Assembly: GCA_023374045.1 (NCBI GenBank) | Contig: CM041780.1 | Location: 171,860,085 to 171,924,084, forward strand | DNA length: 64,000 nucleotides | Source of the DNA: Limonium bicolor | Lineage: Eukaryota; Streptophyta; Magnoliopsida; Caryophyllales; Plumbaginaceae | Direction of reading: 5' to 3' | Notes under the pieces: model-generated | Database searches by the model: none | What the model was told of the DNA's origin: nothing | The model's input: the letters and a program-made list of their open reading frames with translations, nothing else | Shown: positions 23,325 to 35,650 of the stretch, in pieces | How positions within the stretch are numbered: the stretch's first letter is position 1 | How the letters are laid out: the number at the start of each line of letters is the position of its first letter | Position numbers and translations under genes: made by a program

Positions 23325-24732
23325 TCCCTAATTCAATTTTGACCAATCTTTTCTAAATTTGTAATTGAGCCCTTAAGTTTTCCAGAAACTTCAGTTCACC
23401 CCTACACTTTTTCTAATTCACGTTTACCCCAGGTTTCTTATATTACCCTTCTGACTCGAAATTTTCTCATTTGTCATGTTTTTCCCCCAATTTCCTAAAA
23501 TTGCATTTTTGGCCACAATTTTCTTATAATTATCATTTCACCCCATTTTCTAGAAACCCTAATTTTATCAATCTTTGCCCTAATTTAATTTGAAACCCTA
23601 ATTTTATAGATTTTTCCCCAATTTGATTCAGAAACCCTAATTCCAATTTCAAAACCCTAATTCACATAACAAACCCTAATTTCAACAATTAGCCGTAAAT
23701 CAAAACCTTGGTTTCTAAATTTCACAAGCCCTAAATTCAATTTCAAAAAGAAAAAAGAAATCTCGATTGCCACATACGAATCTCTCTTCCTCATTCGAAA
23801 CCCTGGATCGATTTAGGGTCCTCGTTACTTTGCGAAACAGAAAACAACACAATCTCATATCTTAAGTCCATTGTATAGAAAGTTCGTTCACGGTTGTAGA
23901 CCACAAGCTACCAAAACGCAAAAACCAAAACTATCCAGAACACCCTCAATCGCACAAGATTTAGCCAGATATTCATACAAAATTCGTAAGAAAAATTGGG
24001 CTTCTAGGCGCCGATAAACAAAAAGGGAAAAGGAATAATTTCTCCTAATTTTTTGTTTAGAACTGGACTAAATCGAACTACAATAATTAGCAAAACAAAA
24101 ACGAAAGAGAACTGGACTACCTCCTCGACGTTCCACGAGGATCTCCAACCTCCTTCTCTCTCTGGCGGCTCCAAACGCTGCTCCACTAGTCTTCTCCTCT
24201 CTTGGTTTGTTGCGACATCGTTTTGAAGCGCTACCACCGCGAGCGGGGTCGGAGGTACCATTAGTGAAAGATGAAGGGGAGAAGGTGTGACGTGAGATTC
24301 GGGAGTGAAGAAAGAATGAAGAAAGGTGTTCGTTCGTCAGTTATGGTTTGAAATTATGGTGGTTGTAGAGAGCAAGTGGGGGCAGTGAGAAGGAAGTTCG
24401 AGAGGCGCAGAATCAGTATGTTCCTTGTTCTAGTTTAGGGTTTCAATTTACCGTGATGGAAGAAGAAGATGAAAGGGAGGCGTCGAGCAGTATGTTCCTC
24501 GTTGCCAGTTAGGGTTGCAGTTTACCATGAATAAAGAAGAAGAATAGAGAGAGTTGGGCAGTTCTTCAGGGTTACAAGTTACCGTAAGTGAATTAGAGTG
24601 AAAAAGAGGAATGTGGGGTTAGTTTAGCGCTGGGTTGCTTTTTTTTCTTTGTTTGGGGGTGGGCTGGGTTAATTACCATGAGTAACGAGAAAGACTGTCC
24701 GGCCCAGTCATGTTGGGCGGTCAGCCTATTTG

Positions 24733-24750
24733 ATATATATTATATAATAT

Positions 24751-24808
<58 letters not shown>
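24733..24808. repeat. (AT)n microsatellite in F
   Basis: TATATAATAT units run into about 48 bases of pure AT. Confidence 0.95.
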
Positions 24809-24811
<3 letters not shown>

Positions 24812-25363
24812 CTTTTGAAATGTTACCACATAATGGCGTTTTTGGCTCATTTTATACTCGTTTTTCGTGCCGTTCACGACACAATGTCCCGTTTAACGAG
24901 ACAGACCTTATTATGACTCCACATTTATACTTTTAAACAATAATTATTATTGTTATTTATAAATTTTGTTAGTATTTAATTTCTAATTGGTTTGTGTTTC
25001 ACCATTTTAGGCAAAATCGCGACGTCTTTTATTCCGATTTCTTAACCAATTTTCTAATGCCTCAAAAATTACCCAAATAGTTTTATAAGGTATCTAGGAC
25101 CTCATTTTCACTTCTAAATTATTTGTGACATGTTTTTTGAAGTAGAAATGATTAATTCTATTTTTGTTTATATTTCTTTCTAAAACCTCCTCAAGGTCGT
25201 TTTAAGGATCGTTAATGTTTCCCAACGACTTCTTAAGGTTTATTTAAATATTATATTATTCCTCTTTACTTATTTAAGGTAACTTGATTCCTTAACCTCT
25301 CATTAATTACCTTGATTGAATTAATTTTTATTAATTAAAGTAATTAATATTTGGGTTATTTCA

Positions 25364-26842
25364 ATTACGATGATAGGATGCGTCCATATTTAAAGGCTTC
25401 AGGATTCTACGGGATAGCCAATTTAGAGTTCATCTCCTTGGATTGGCATTTGATAATCACACTGGTGGAGAGATGCCCAAGAGAGACACATACTTTCTAC
25501 ATGCCGTCAAGAGAGACCACCATCACGTTAAGGACATTGCGCTGCTATCTGAGCTACCTATAGATGGATGACCAGTCACTAGTAGCACACATAGAGACTG
25601 TGGAGCGTTGTCGATGATCTCCTTTGAGCTAGACCCGCCAATCTTGGACATCATAATGGAACCAAGCTTAGTTGGTTGGGTTCTACTTTCGATTAATTAC
25701 CTCAGGATGCGGATGAGGTGACGGTCATGAGGCACACTAGAGCTTATATATTGATGCTATTGGGTGGCACCATATTTGTTGATCAGTCGGGAACTAGGTC
25801 CACTTGATGTTCTTACAGCTCTTGTAGGACTTCGATGAGGTTGGTCAGTATAGCTGGGGTTTCACCCTCTAGCATGGTTGTACCGGCAGTTGTGTCTGGC
25901 GTCTGATGCTGAGGACAGTGGTATTACTGGGGTGCTAGTCATTCTACAGGTTTGGGCGTGGGAGAGATTTCCTTATATAACTCTCATCCGTCGCTCTGCC
26001 CGTCACGCTGGTCCACTTCCTTTTCTTCTGCTTGCTCATCGTTTGCATGTCGACTTCGATGTGACCGACCACTCTATGCATGTCCTCACTCACTATAGAG
26101 AGGCATTTGATAGGCAAACACCAAATCAGGTTAGTGTCGTTTTTTTGTTTGTTTGTGTATGTTGTTGTCACCTTACTTCTCTAACAGAGTGCCTCTAACT
26201 TTTTTTTCATTGTTCAGATTGTCTGGCAACCCTATATGGAGTAGGTGATACAGTCTCTACCTCCATATTGTTTGGATGGTCTTCACATTGCATTATCTCG
26301 GGTACCACTTAAATGCTTTCATATAGTGGAGTGGCATCTCCCAGATCATGTGATGTGGCAATTTGACAGGATTCAGTTTCCACCAGCTGATCCTAGCATA
26401 GAAGGGGATGATGCACGAGTAGATCTACACAACGACTTGAGAGGCCGGTCTGATTGGAACTGGACAACTCACCATTCAGAGTACATTGCCGTGTGGAACG
26501 TGCGTGCTAAGAGAGTTGTCGATCTTCAGTTGGATGATGCTTGTGTTGCGTACGAACAGTGGTTCGGTCGTAACACAAGGAGGTACATAGGCCGCATGGG
26601 AGCTTTGTTGGGATACATAGTGAGTTAACCTGACTTTACTTGTTTTATTTTAATATCATGACATATTATTTTTTTTAAATTCATTTATTGAATTGTGGTG
26701 TAGGGGGAGACCACAAATGAGGTTATCGGCATGCTTAAGGCAATGCGCATTGATGATGCTCTCACTAGACTACGGTTGATGAGAGAGACGAATACAACAA
26801 CACATACTACGTCCTCCCACGGCCAGCAGCTGCCCCTGCCGA
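25364..26842 (+). pseudogene. Plant mobile domain (PMD) gene, central piece
   Basis: Main part of the PMD (aminotransferase-like) domain of the MAIN/MAIL-type family, which in plants occurs in silencing and meristem proteins and also inside MULE and gypsy transposons. Readable hallmarks are LKASGFYGI, LVERCPRETHTFY, then in a shifted frame a DIALL..LPIDG block, LQVWAWERFPY, LPPYCLDGL, IVEWHLPDHV, the DLRGRSDWNW stretch and EQWFGRNTRRYIGRMG. Two short introns with GT..AG ends fit: 26130-26217 and 26620-26703. Damage includes a frameshift near 25535, stops such as the TGA after LPIDG and a TAG just after the first intron. Solo LTR S1 interrupts it at 26842. Confidence 0.88.
26838..26842. repeat. 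Target site duplication of S1, left (GCCGA)
   Basis: Identical to 36715-36719. Confidence 0.95.
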
Positions 26843-29080
26843 TGAAATACCCCAAACCTTGATATGTTGTTTAAATATTAAACTATGGTATATTGAGGCT
26901 AAAAGTGCCTTAGAAACATTAGTGAACAATTTAAACCATAGAAAACACAATAAATTACCATAAAGACAATTTGAGCAAACACATGCTCTAAGCTTGGGAT
27001 AACATTGGTTAAGACTCAAAGTGCTTACCAAGAATTCATTAACATGATAATGGACATGTTAAACCAATTAATAATGAAAACCAAGCTTGAAAACAAGTTT
27101 TAAACACAAAATGTGCTTTAAGGAGTCTTAAAGCACATTTTTGAAAAATTGTCTTGGAAATGGGTTTTGAGTGGCTAAATGCCCATCATTACTCTTTAAT
27201 CAACATGTATACTACTTAGTATCACATTAGGAAGTCTAAATCAATGGGAAATCAAAAATTTCACAAATATGTGCACTAATTAGTGAATAGTGCCCAAATA
27301 GTGCTAGTTTAAGACATAAGTTAATTAAATGGTCAACAAAGCCATAAAATACCCTATATACTAAATAGGGCCGGTTTTTAAGTGTGAGTCATCACACTTA
27401 GCTAGTTTGTTAAGGAAGGAAGAGTAAATAAAGTGTAAGTTAACTATTTACCTTTTACATAAATATCTTTCAAAAACTTACCGCTCACCTCATTCTCTCT
27501 TTCTCCTTTGTTCCCACCATCTTCAACCTCCATCCTCCCTTCTCTAATACGGTAATGCTACAGCACCTCTACCATTCTTCATCTTCTTTTGCTTGTAATT
27601 CCTAGCTCTATGCTCCAAATTCAATTTCAAGACTACCATTCTTCTAGTTAGAGCAAGCTCTACAATCTTGTCTTTTCAAATCAATCAAGAACTCCATTTC
27701 GGTGCCATGGAGATTCACCATTGAAGGAGCAAGAACTCATCTTTTCACACCTTGTTATTCTCCTTTGCTTCAAGGTAAGGAAAACCAAAGAAAAATTACA
27801 TTTCCTCTCATTTTTGTTCATGACCGAGAATCGCCTCTTGATGGTGCCTTCTCTTGCTCTTTTTCTTAGCTTGATTCAAACTTCAAAGGACTAGGAGGAG
27901 TGCTCTCTTGCTACTTAATCAAATTCTGATTCAATTCCAAGGTAAACTTCCATTTTAGTGTTTAAAAAACACTTATGTAATGTAGGGTTTATATATGAGT
28001 TTAAGTATAAAAATTAATGCTTATTACCCTTATATGTGTGTTGGTTAGAATATTGACAAGTGATCAAAGTTCCTTGTTGATTTTCAATCCAAGGAAACAA
28101 GAAAGAAATCTTGAAGAGAAGAGGTAAATAACCTAACCTAATGTAGTTTAGTGTACTAGGAAATTGAGCTATATTTGCTTAATAAATAACCTAAAGAGCC
28201 AATGGGAAATGAGATAGAAAACTATCCACAAGGAGGTTATTAAGGGCATATGTGATGTTGTGTGTATTTGCAGGCCAAAGGCATTTATTATGTGGGAAAT
28301 TCAGTGTTTAAGATTAATGCAATTTAAGGGCCTAAGAACCATGTTATTTAAGGGCCTAAGTGCCAAGCAATTTAAGTTTATGCACTATATTGTGATGTAG
28401 TGTAGTTTCTGGTGTAGTTGTGTGTAAAGAACATTCTTGGTGAAGATGAATGTCTTTGATTGTTTAAAGGTGAAAAGCTATGTGTTGTGGTGTAAGAAAG
28501 TGTTAGTGAAACTATGTCAAAATTTGGTGAGTGAATAAGAAGTTTTAGGTGTTTAAAGGGAATTGTGTGACTTAGGTTGTACTAGGAATTTTAAAGGGTT
28601 GATTTGGTGAAAGAAAGGGAATTAAAGTGTTCATAAGTATTAGAATGACTTAGGCATTGTTCATGGAAGTTTAGAGATCAAAAGGGTGATTTTGGGTGTA
28701 CCAAACTCATGTTATGAGGCTTGTTAACAAGGTTGCAAGAGTTGATGATGAATGGAGTGTTAGGTCTTGAAAGACCAAGGAGTGAACCAAGGAGGATAAT
28801 AATGCTAAATGGTGCTTGAGAATGATTAAAATGATTGTGGAGAACACTTTGGTTAGTTGTTGTGTAGGCATAAACTACCACCTAGAAACTTAAGAAGAAT
28901 GTTATAAGGGTTAGGAATTTTGTAGGAGTTTGAGTAAGTGTTGAGAAGTTTGGGAGTGAGCTAGAAAATGAGTTTGGTGGATGATTTATGTAGGTTTAAG
29001 AGTGCCTAATGATGTTAGAACCTATTAGGAAACTTAGAGGGAAGTTTGGAGAAAGTTTGACTAATTTTGGGAAGATTCTG

Positions 29081-29266
29081 CAGTCGACCGACCCAGGGGA
29101 CCGACCCTGGCTAGGTCGGTCGGACTGTAATAAGGCAACGGGTAAGGTTCTGGAATGGACCGACCCAAGGGGTTGGGTCGATTGGTGGGTCGGTCGGGCA
29201 AAAAGACGGTGAACCAGAATGTTTCTGGAATGGACCGACCCAGGGGTTGGGTCGGTCGGTTGGACC
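29081..29266 (+). repeat. Palindrome array in the S1 LTR
   Basis: Three palindromic units, near 29081-29127, 29156-29196 and 29230-29266, with arms GACCGACCC / GGGTCGGTC. Start spacing is about 74 bp. Located about 2.2-2.4 kb from the LTR 5' end. Confidence 0.92.
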
Positions 29267-29669
29267 ATACTTTTCAAAAAAAAATGTGGCTATGTAGTGA
29301 ACCCTAGTGGGTACAATGAGGATAATCAAGTGTAAGTTTAAGTGTGAAAACATGTCATGTAAGTATGTAAAACACTTAGTAAATTGGAAGTTAAATAAGG
29401 GAATTAACCGACGTTATTAATTATGTATAGGAGTTGCTTTCGGTGGAACTCAAACGCAGCAGGGACCAAGTATGGTTTTCTTGCAGTCTGTTTGCTACCG
29501 GTTTACACCGACTTGTGTGTTTGTTTGTTTTCTGAATGTTTATGACTTTGTAAGACTTAAATCATGAAACGAGTTTACAGTCATTGTTATTATTGTGGCG
29601 TGAGTGTGCCGGTACCGTTAACCTCGTATACGTGCTAACCCGTTAGTTAACCAAACTAGGATACGCAAG

Positions 29670-29674
29670 AGAGC
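29670..29674. repeat. Target site duplication of S2, left (AGAGC)
   Basis: Identical to 34200-34204. Confidence 0.95.
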
Positions 29675-32600
29675 TGTAACACCCCATCCAACATTAACAC
29701 ACTTAACAACAAACTGCAGCGGAAAACAAACTTCATCACATTACTTAACTTCTTGGTGTTACACGCCGTTAACCACCCACGTGGCTAACAAGGCTAATAC
29801 ATATACATTGTACCGGTCTGATGGACTAGATTCCCGAGCGACTACACATTACTATCCCTTTTCATTAACAACAACAACAACATACACCTTTCAACTGTAC
29901 CGAGTATTCACAAACTGATGCCGATAACAATCTCGGTCTTACTAAACCTACTATACATATACAACTTAAATGATTACCCATGTACAACGACTACCCCGTC
30001 CTACTCTCGAACGGCTTCCAGCTCCTTGTACCTGCAAATAGGAAAAAGAAGAGAAAAGGGTGGCCCCCCAAGGGCTCAGCACCTTTGCTGGTATGGTAAT
30101 CCCGCAACCCGCATGCTACCGGGCCACGCACAACTAATTGTCGTCTTAGCATGCGGTTGATTATATTTAAATCATGCATGTAACTTAAAACACACAACAC
30201 GAATCATTCCGCCTCAATGGGCTCAACAAACAGATAACATATCCATACTTGATAGGTCACTCATGGTATTCATTACCCCTAGAGTGTTTCTCCTCTAATA
30301 GAGCTACTTCCTTAATAGACGACAACTTCCCATTAATCGGGTTATCCTTAAACGCCTCTTATCACAACTGAGATTCATTTCCATGATCCACATACTCCAC
30401 ATTTTACAACATATAACATTCATCATATAACAACACATAACAAAACTTTTCACGTTTCAACGTGCACATAATAACATCGCAATAGATATTGCATCATAAC
30501 AACAATACATAACATAACGGGTACGGTTCCCCTTATGAACCGGCCCAAACATTGTCAGTTCACTTGTAGCCTAGAGAATGTTGCCAGTCTCATGATAAGC
30601 TCATTACATAACTCGTTACCGAACAAACATAACATAGTATGCCCCTGTGGCCTGACGTGAGTCAGTAAAATAGCCTTGGTTAAGCTAAAGGGAAGGTTGG
30701 AAACCAAATTGGAATACAACTATAACATACAGAGAGGATCGAACCTGATATGACAACGACCCCCATACTCACACGCGTGGCCGGAACAGACCGGACTCCT
30801 CACTTCCCCCGTTAGCACTTGTTAGCAGTTCAACATTGAACTCAAATAACGAATCACAAACATTGAGTTAAGATCTGTTAGACACACACACAAGGGAAGG
30901 GAGAGTCATACATTCACACAAACATCACACACAAACATCACATGACTAACTCACGCATAGCCGTGGTTAGAACGTTCCTTAGGTCGGAAACGTTATCACC
31001 GAATACCGTTCTCTTACGTTTACCTAATAGTGGTTAACTAGCCCTTAATGCGCATTCGAGGTTACCGGTATCGGCACGTAAACACACAACAACAATGACG
31101 ATTGTAAACTCGTTTCATGATTTATCTTATAACGTGGCAAACATACAGAAAAACACATTGGCATACAAGCCGGTGTAATCCGGTAGGACACAGGTTGCAA
31201 GAAAACCATACCTGTCACCGGAGTCCACTCTATCATGTCCACTTATGTTCCTCGAGCAATTCTCGAACAACTGATAACATCACATGTACTTCTATTAACA
31301 TCGGGGTAACATGATTGTTTAAAGTCTAATGCTTATAACTTTTCCCCGTTAACTTAGTTACATAACTTCACATTTTAACTTGTTTTACTTTTACATTTTA
31401 ATACAACTTTTCCCCCACTAAATTGTCATTATAACTCACTCAACATGTCCTTAAATAACCTCATATCATCTACTAACTAATCACCATTTTTAGACAACTT
31501 TTCCTAACCTTAAACAACATTTTTGGCCAAAACAGTGGCATGTCCGAACTTGTGTCCGGACTTCCTAAGTTCGGACGCAAGCCGTGACTTAAAACTGGAA
31601 ACAGGCGCATGTCCGAACATGTGTCCGGACTTCGGAAGTTCGGACATGGGTCGAGGGAAATTTCAAAGTAGAATCTCATGTGTCCGAACCTGTGTCCGGA
31701 CTTCCGAAGTTCGGACACAGTTCGAGACTCTGAGAATTTCTACGCAACAGGGCCTGTCCGAACGTCCATGTCCGGACGGATGTTCGGACAAGCCAAAACA
31801 CTCACTTTCCAAGCCTTTAAACACTTAACTAATTTCCACCAAAATCTCTAACACTTATTATTCCTCCTTAGGTTTCTAAGTGGTGTTTCATGCCTATTGT
31901 AACCATTATACCATAATATTTCTTCTCCATTTGAACATCCACTCTTAAGCATCTTTTCTTACAACTAAATTTCTTATGTCATCCTTGTAGTCCTTTTACA
32001 AGTTTATTCCTTCTCCTTGTTTTCCAAAGTTTGCCTAAGTCCTAGAACAACTCCTTTGATTTCTAGAACTTCCAAGACAATGTCTAAATCCTTGTAGCAC
32101 TCAAACACCTTAATACATCTTTCTTTACCTAGTAAAACATTTAATCATTCTCAACACTTCCAAACTCACAAAAACTCTTTTTAAACACTTAGAACTTCTT
32201 ATGCATCATCTAAATTTTGCCATAGGTTCTCTTAGCACAATGTCATACCAAACACATAGCTTTCACCATTAGACATTCAAGAACAAAAATCCACCAAGAG
32301 TATTCTCACACAAACACTTAGGTTTTCACCCTTTTACAACCAAAAACACTTAATCATCTAATGCACATTCCTTACACACAAACTATTGTTTTTCCTCCTT
32401 TAACCATACAAGACACTCATCTTCACAAAAATGTTCTTTACACACATCTAAATCCTTAAACTACACTACATCACAATATAGTGCATAAACTTAAATTGCT
32501 TGGCACTTAGGCCCTTAAATAACATGGCTCTTAGGCCCTTAAATTGCATAAACCTTAAACACTGAATTTCCCACATAGATAATGCCTTTGACCTGCAATT

Positions 32601-34199
32601 ACATACAACAACACATATGCCCTTTATAGTTTCCTTGAGAGCATTTTACTAGGTCATTCACCTTTGGCTCCTTAGGTATTTTATTAAGCAAATCTAGCTC
32701 ATTTTCCTAAGGCATTTAAACTACATTGAGATAGTTTGTTTACCTCTTTTTCCTCACAAACTTCTTTCTTGTTTCCTTGTAAAACCGATAAGGATGTTTG
32801 GTTGTTTGTCAACTTCTAAACAATGTACAAATAATAGAATGAGTATTCAAGCATTATGCTTCATCTCATTGTAAACCCTAGGCACATATATTGTCTTAAC
32901 ACATTAAGGTGATTGTTTTACCTTGGAATTGGAAGAGAACTTGAATAAGTATCAAGAGAGGACTCCACCAAGCCCTTGAATGATTTGAATGTAGCTAGAA
33001 CAAGGCAAGGTAAATACACCATTAGTGGCGATTTTTAGTCAACATAAAAACATGGAGGAAACATGGATTTTCTTTGAGTTTCCTTACCTTGAAGCAAAGG
33101 AGAACAACAAGGTGTGAAAAGATGAGGTCAAGCTCCATCAATGGTGAATCTCTTTGGCACCAAAATGAGGCTTTTGAAGATTTGAAAAGATAGGAGTGTA
33201 GAGCTTGCTCCAACTAGAAGAATGGTGGTCTTGAAATTGAATTTGGACCATGGAGCTAGGAGTTACAAGCATTCAAAGATGGAGTTCTTGTGTGGAACTA
33301 TAGCAAATCGTAAATGGAAGGGAGGAAGGAAGCTTGAAGACGTGGGAAATGAAGGAGGAAGGGAGAAATGAAGATAAGTTTTGCTTTTGGAAGATATTTA
33401 TGTTATAAAGTAACTTTCTTCATTTACTTACTTTTCCTTCCTTTCTTTAATTGATTTCTTTTACATGTTGGTGACTCACCATGATAAAAACCGGCCCCCA
33501 TCTCTACCTAGGGGTACAATAGTCTTTGTTGACCAATTTAATTACTTATAACAACATATGTTACAAACTAGCTTATTAAAGTTACTATTCACTAAAACAA
33601 GGCACATAGATGTGAAATTTTTGATTTCCCATTGATATAGACTTCCAAATGTGATACTATATAGTACACATGTTAATTAAAGAGTAATGATGGACATTTA
33701 GCCATTCAAAACTCATTTACAAGACAATTTTTCAAAATGTGCTTTAAGACTCCTTAAAGCACATTTTGTGTTTTAACTTGTTTTCAAGCTTGTTTTTCTT
33801 TGGTAATTGATTTAATATGTTCATTAACATATTTATAAAGTATAGGTATGACCATTAGGTCTTATACAAATTTATCCCAAGCTTAGAGCACATTTTTGCT
33901 CTTATTGACTTTAAGGTATTTTCTTGTGTTCTGTTTGGTTTAATTGTCTACCAAGGTTTCCTAAGGACTTAATTTGCCTTATTAAATCATAATTGAATAT
34001 TATTAAGTCTTGGTAGGCTCTTTGGGTCCTAACCAAGTTCACTCCTAGCTTAGAGCATGTTTTTGCTCAAACTGTATCTTAGTGCTTTATTGCATTTTAC
34101 TATGGTTTAAATTGCTCACTGATGTTTCTAAGGCACTTTTTAGCCTTTACATACCATAGTTTAATATTTAAACCACATATCAAGGTTTGGGGTATTTCA
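29675..34199 (-). mobile_element. S2: minus-strand solo LTR (4.5 kb)
   Basis: Plus strand reads TGTAACACCCC at 29675 and GGGGTATTTCA at 34199, i.e. a minus-strand LTR with the same ends as S1, bounded by AGAGC on both sides. There is no internal region. It is the same family as S1 (for example 32460-32560 is the inverse of 28320-28420), but inserted in the opposite direction, so together they form a long inverted repeat. No gene is present; proline- and cysteine-rich frames at 31473-31828 arise from the palindrome array. Confidence 0.93.
31542..31790 (-). repeat. Palindrome array in the S2 LTR
   Basis: Four units starting at 31542, 31611, 31682 and 31756 (spacing 69, 71, 74), with GTCCGAAC and GTTCGGAC arms and an inner GTCCGGAC. 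Located about 2.4-2.7 kb from the LTR 5' end (34199). Confidence 0.93.
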
Positions 34200-34204
34200 A
34201 GAGC
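34200..34204. repeat. Target site duplication of S2, right (AGAGC)
   Basis: Identical to 29670-29674. Confidence 0.95.
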
Positions 34205-35277
34205 GGTACCCAGTTTTAACGTTTCAACTTAAGGAACGTTCTAACTACGACTATGTATGAGTTGGTTGTGGTTGTGTTATTAAAGTGTATCTCATCTCCC
34301 TTGTGTTGCCTAACTGGGCCTAAACACTTACTTGTGATTTATTGTATTAAGTTCCAACAATGGGACTACTAACAAGAGTATAACCGGGGGGTGAGGAATC
34401 TAGTCGTTCCGGTCACGCGTGTATGTACGGGAGTGATATCTGAATCAGATTCGACCCTCTTTATGTTATGGTTGTTCTCCTTCTTGGATTACAACCACCC
34501 ACAAGCTTAACCAAGGCTTACCTATCTGACTATTGATCGGACTAGGGGGATTGTATGTACGGTGTGCTTGGATCACTATATCCGACACATTTTTGGGTTA
34601 AGTTAATCGTTTGACAAACAGAACGGTGACGAGTTATGTAACAAGCTTAACATGAGAGTGAAATCATTCTCTAGGCTTACCAAGTTTGACTAACTAATGT
34701 TGGTTCGTTTTCCTAATGTGAAACGTTCCCGTCATGTTGTGTGTTGTTATTGCTATGCAACGCTTATTGTTATGCTTATATGTATTGTATGTTAAATTAA
34801 TGCCATGTTATCATGACAATTAGTTGCGTGTATCCCGGTAGCCGACGAGCTGCACGTTAATCATACCAGCCATGGGTTGCTGAGCCCCTTTAGGGCACCA
34901 TATTTCATTTTGCAGGATGAGGATCGAGGAAGCGGAATGGCTTTAGATCCTAGATGTAATGAAATACTTTTGTTAGTTTTGGATGTTAGACCCGGGATAC
35001 GCCTGTGTGATAAGTGTCCAAATGAGCATGTTTTATGGGTGTATTTCATATATTATATTAGCACTTTTCTTGCTCATTTCTCACTTATCGTATTTTTTCC
35101 TCTAGTTTATGTTTATTGATTATCTCACAAAATTATTGGTTAAACATGATGAAAAACCAAGCTAGGAACAAAGTAGACAAAGAGACGAACGCATAGGCGC
35201 AAACGGCTCGAAAACCGGAGTCCAAACGAAGAATCTAGAGCCGGTCAAAGTTCGCAAAAGAAAAACAAGTCAGACTT

Positions 35278-35441
35278 CCGTCCGTGTCTTGTCCGCATTA
35301 CAAAGGCCGGACGTGGCACTTGTCCGTATCTTGTCCGCACTACAAAGCACGGACAAGAACAATTGTGTCCGCGGATATAAGGGCGGACAAGGGGCGGACG
35401 TTAGCAAGAAAGAAATGTGTCCGTGGATAAATGACCGGACA
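35278..35441 (+). repeat. GTCCG/CGGAC palindrome cluster in S3
   Basis: Four units with TCCGTGTCTTGTCCGC / CGGAC- or TGTCCGtGGAT / CGGACA-type arms, as in LTRs 56938-58443 and 63125 onward. It lies about 200-370 bp upstream of the TATA box. Confidence 0.9.
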
Positions 35442-35640
35442 AAACAAGGACGCGTGTAAATGCAACCCAGATCCAAAAACTGTCGCGACTGATTTTCGTC
35501 GCCGACTGTCTTCCCCAATTGCTTCTTCCTTTGCGGCACCTACAGACATATCCATCTACTCCCGTAAACCATATCAGGCGCCTGCCTTAAAATCCTCACG
35601 TATGTCCCCTCTCCAGCTCTATCTTCAACCTTCCCCAGCT

Positions 35641-35650
35641 TCTATATAAA
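35641..35650 (+). promoter_or_regulatory. TATA box of the Athila-type LTR (S3)
   Basis: TCTATATAAA, identical at 57581-57590 and 63768-63777, followed about 30 bases later by ATCAGACGTACGGG, a plausible start region. Confidence 0.6.

Larger units (their letters stand above)
11227..25363 (-). mobile_element. F: minus-strand solo LTR, split by element E
   Basis: On the minus strand F begins TGAAATAACCC at 25363 and ends GGGTGTTACA at 11227. Pieces 11227-12368 and 21815-25363 add to about 4.7 kb once E and one GTATT copy are removed, similar to the other long LTRs. No internal region or second LTR is present, so it is a solo LTR, the usual product of recombination between the two LTRs of one element. 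It contains a tandem repeat (11968-12150), a palindrome array (23143-23324) and AT microsatellites. The 1.1 kb and 3.5 kb pieces contain no gene; the frames at 22269-22595 and 24004-24261 have no recognisable product. It sits inside the PMD gene. Confidence 0.85.

Noticed and set aside
31523..31828. Cysteine/proline-rich frame, possible zinc-binding protein
   Set aside because: Cys and Pro arise from repeated GTCCG palindromes, with overlapping frames on the other strand showing the same periodicity.
35003..35007. Perfect target duplication for S3
   Set aside because: Best match is 4 of 5 (CTGTG and CCGTG), and the LTR border can be set two bases differently, so I only call it approximate.
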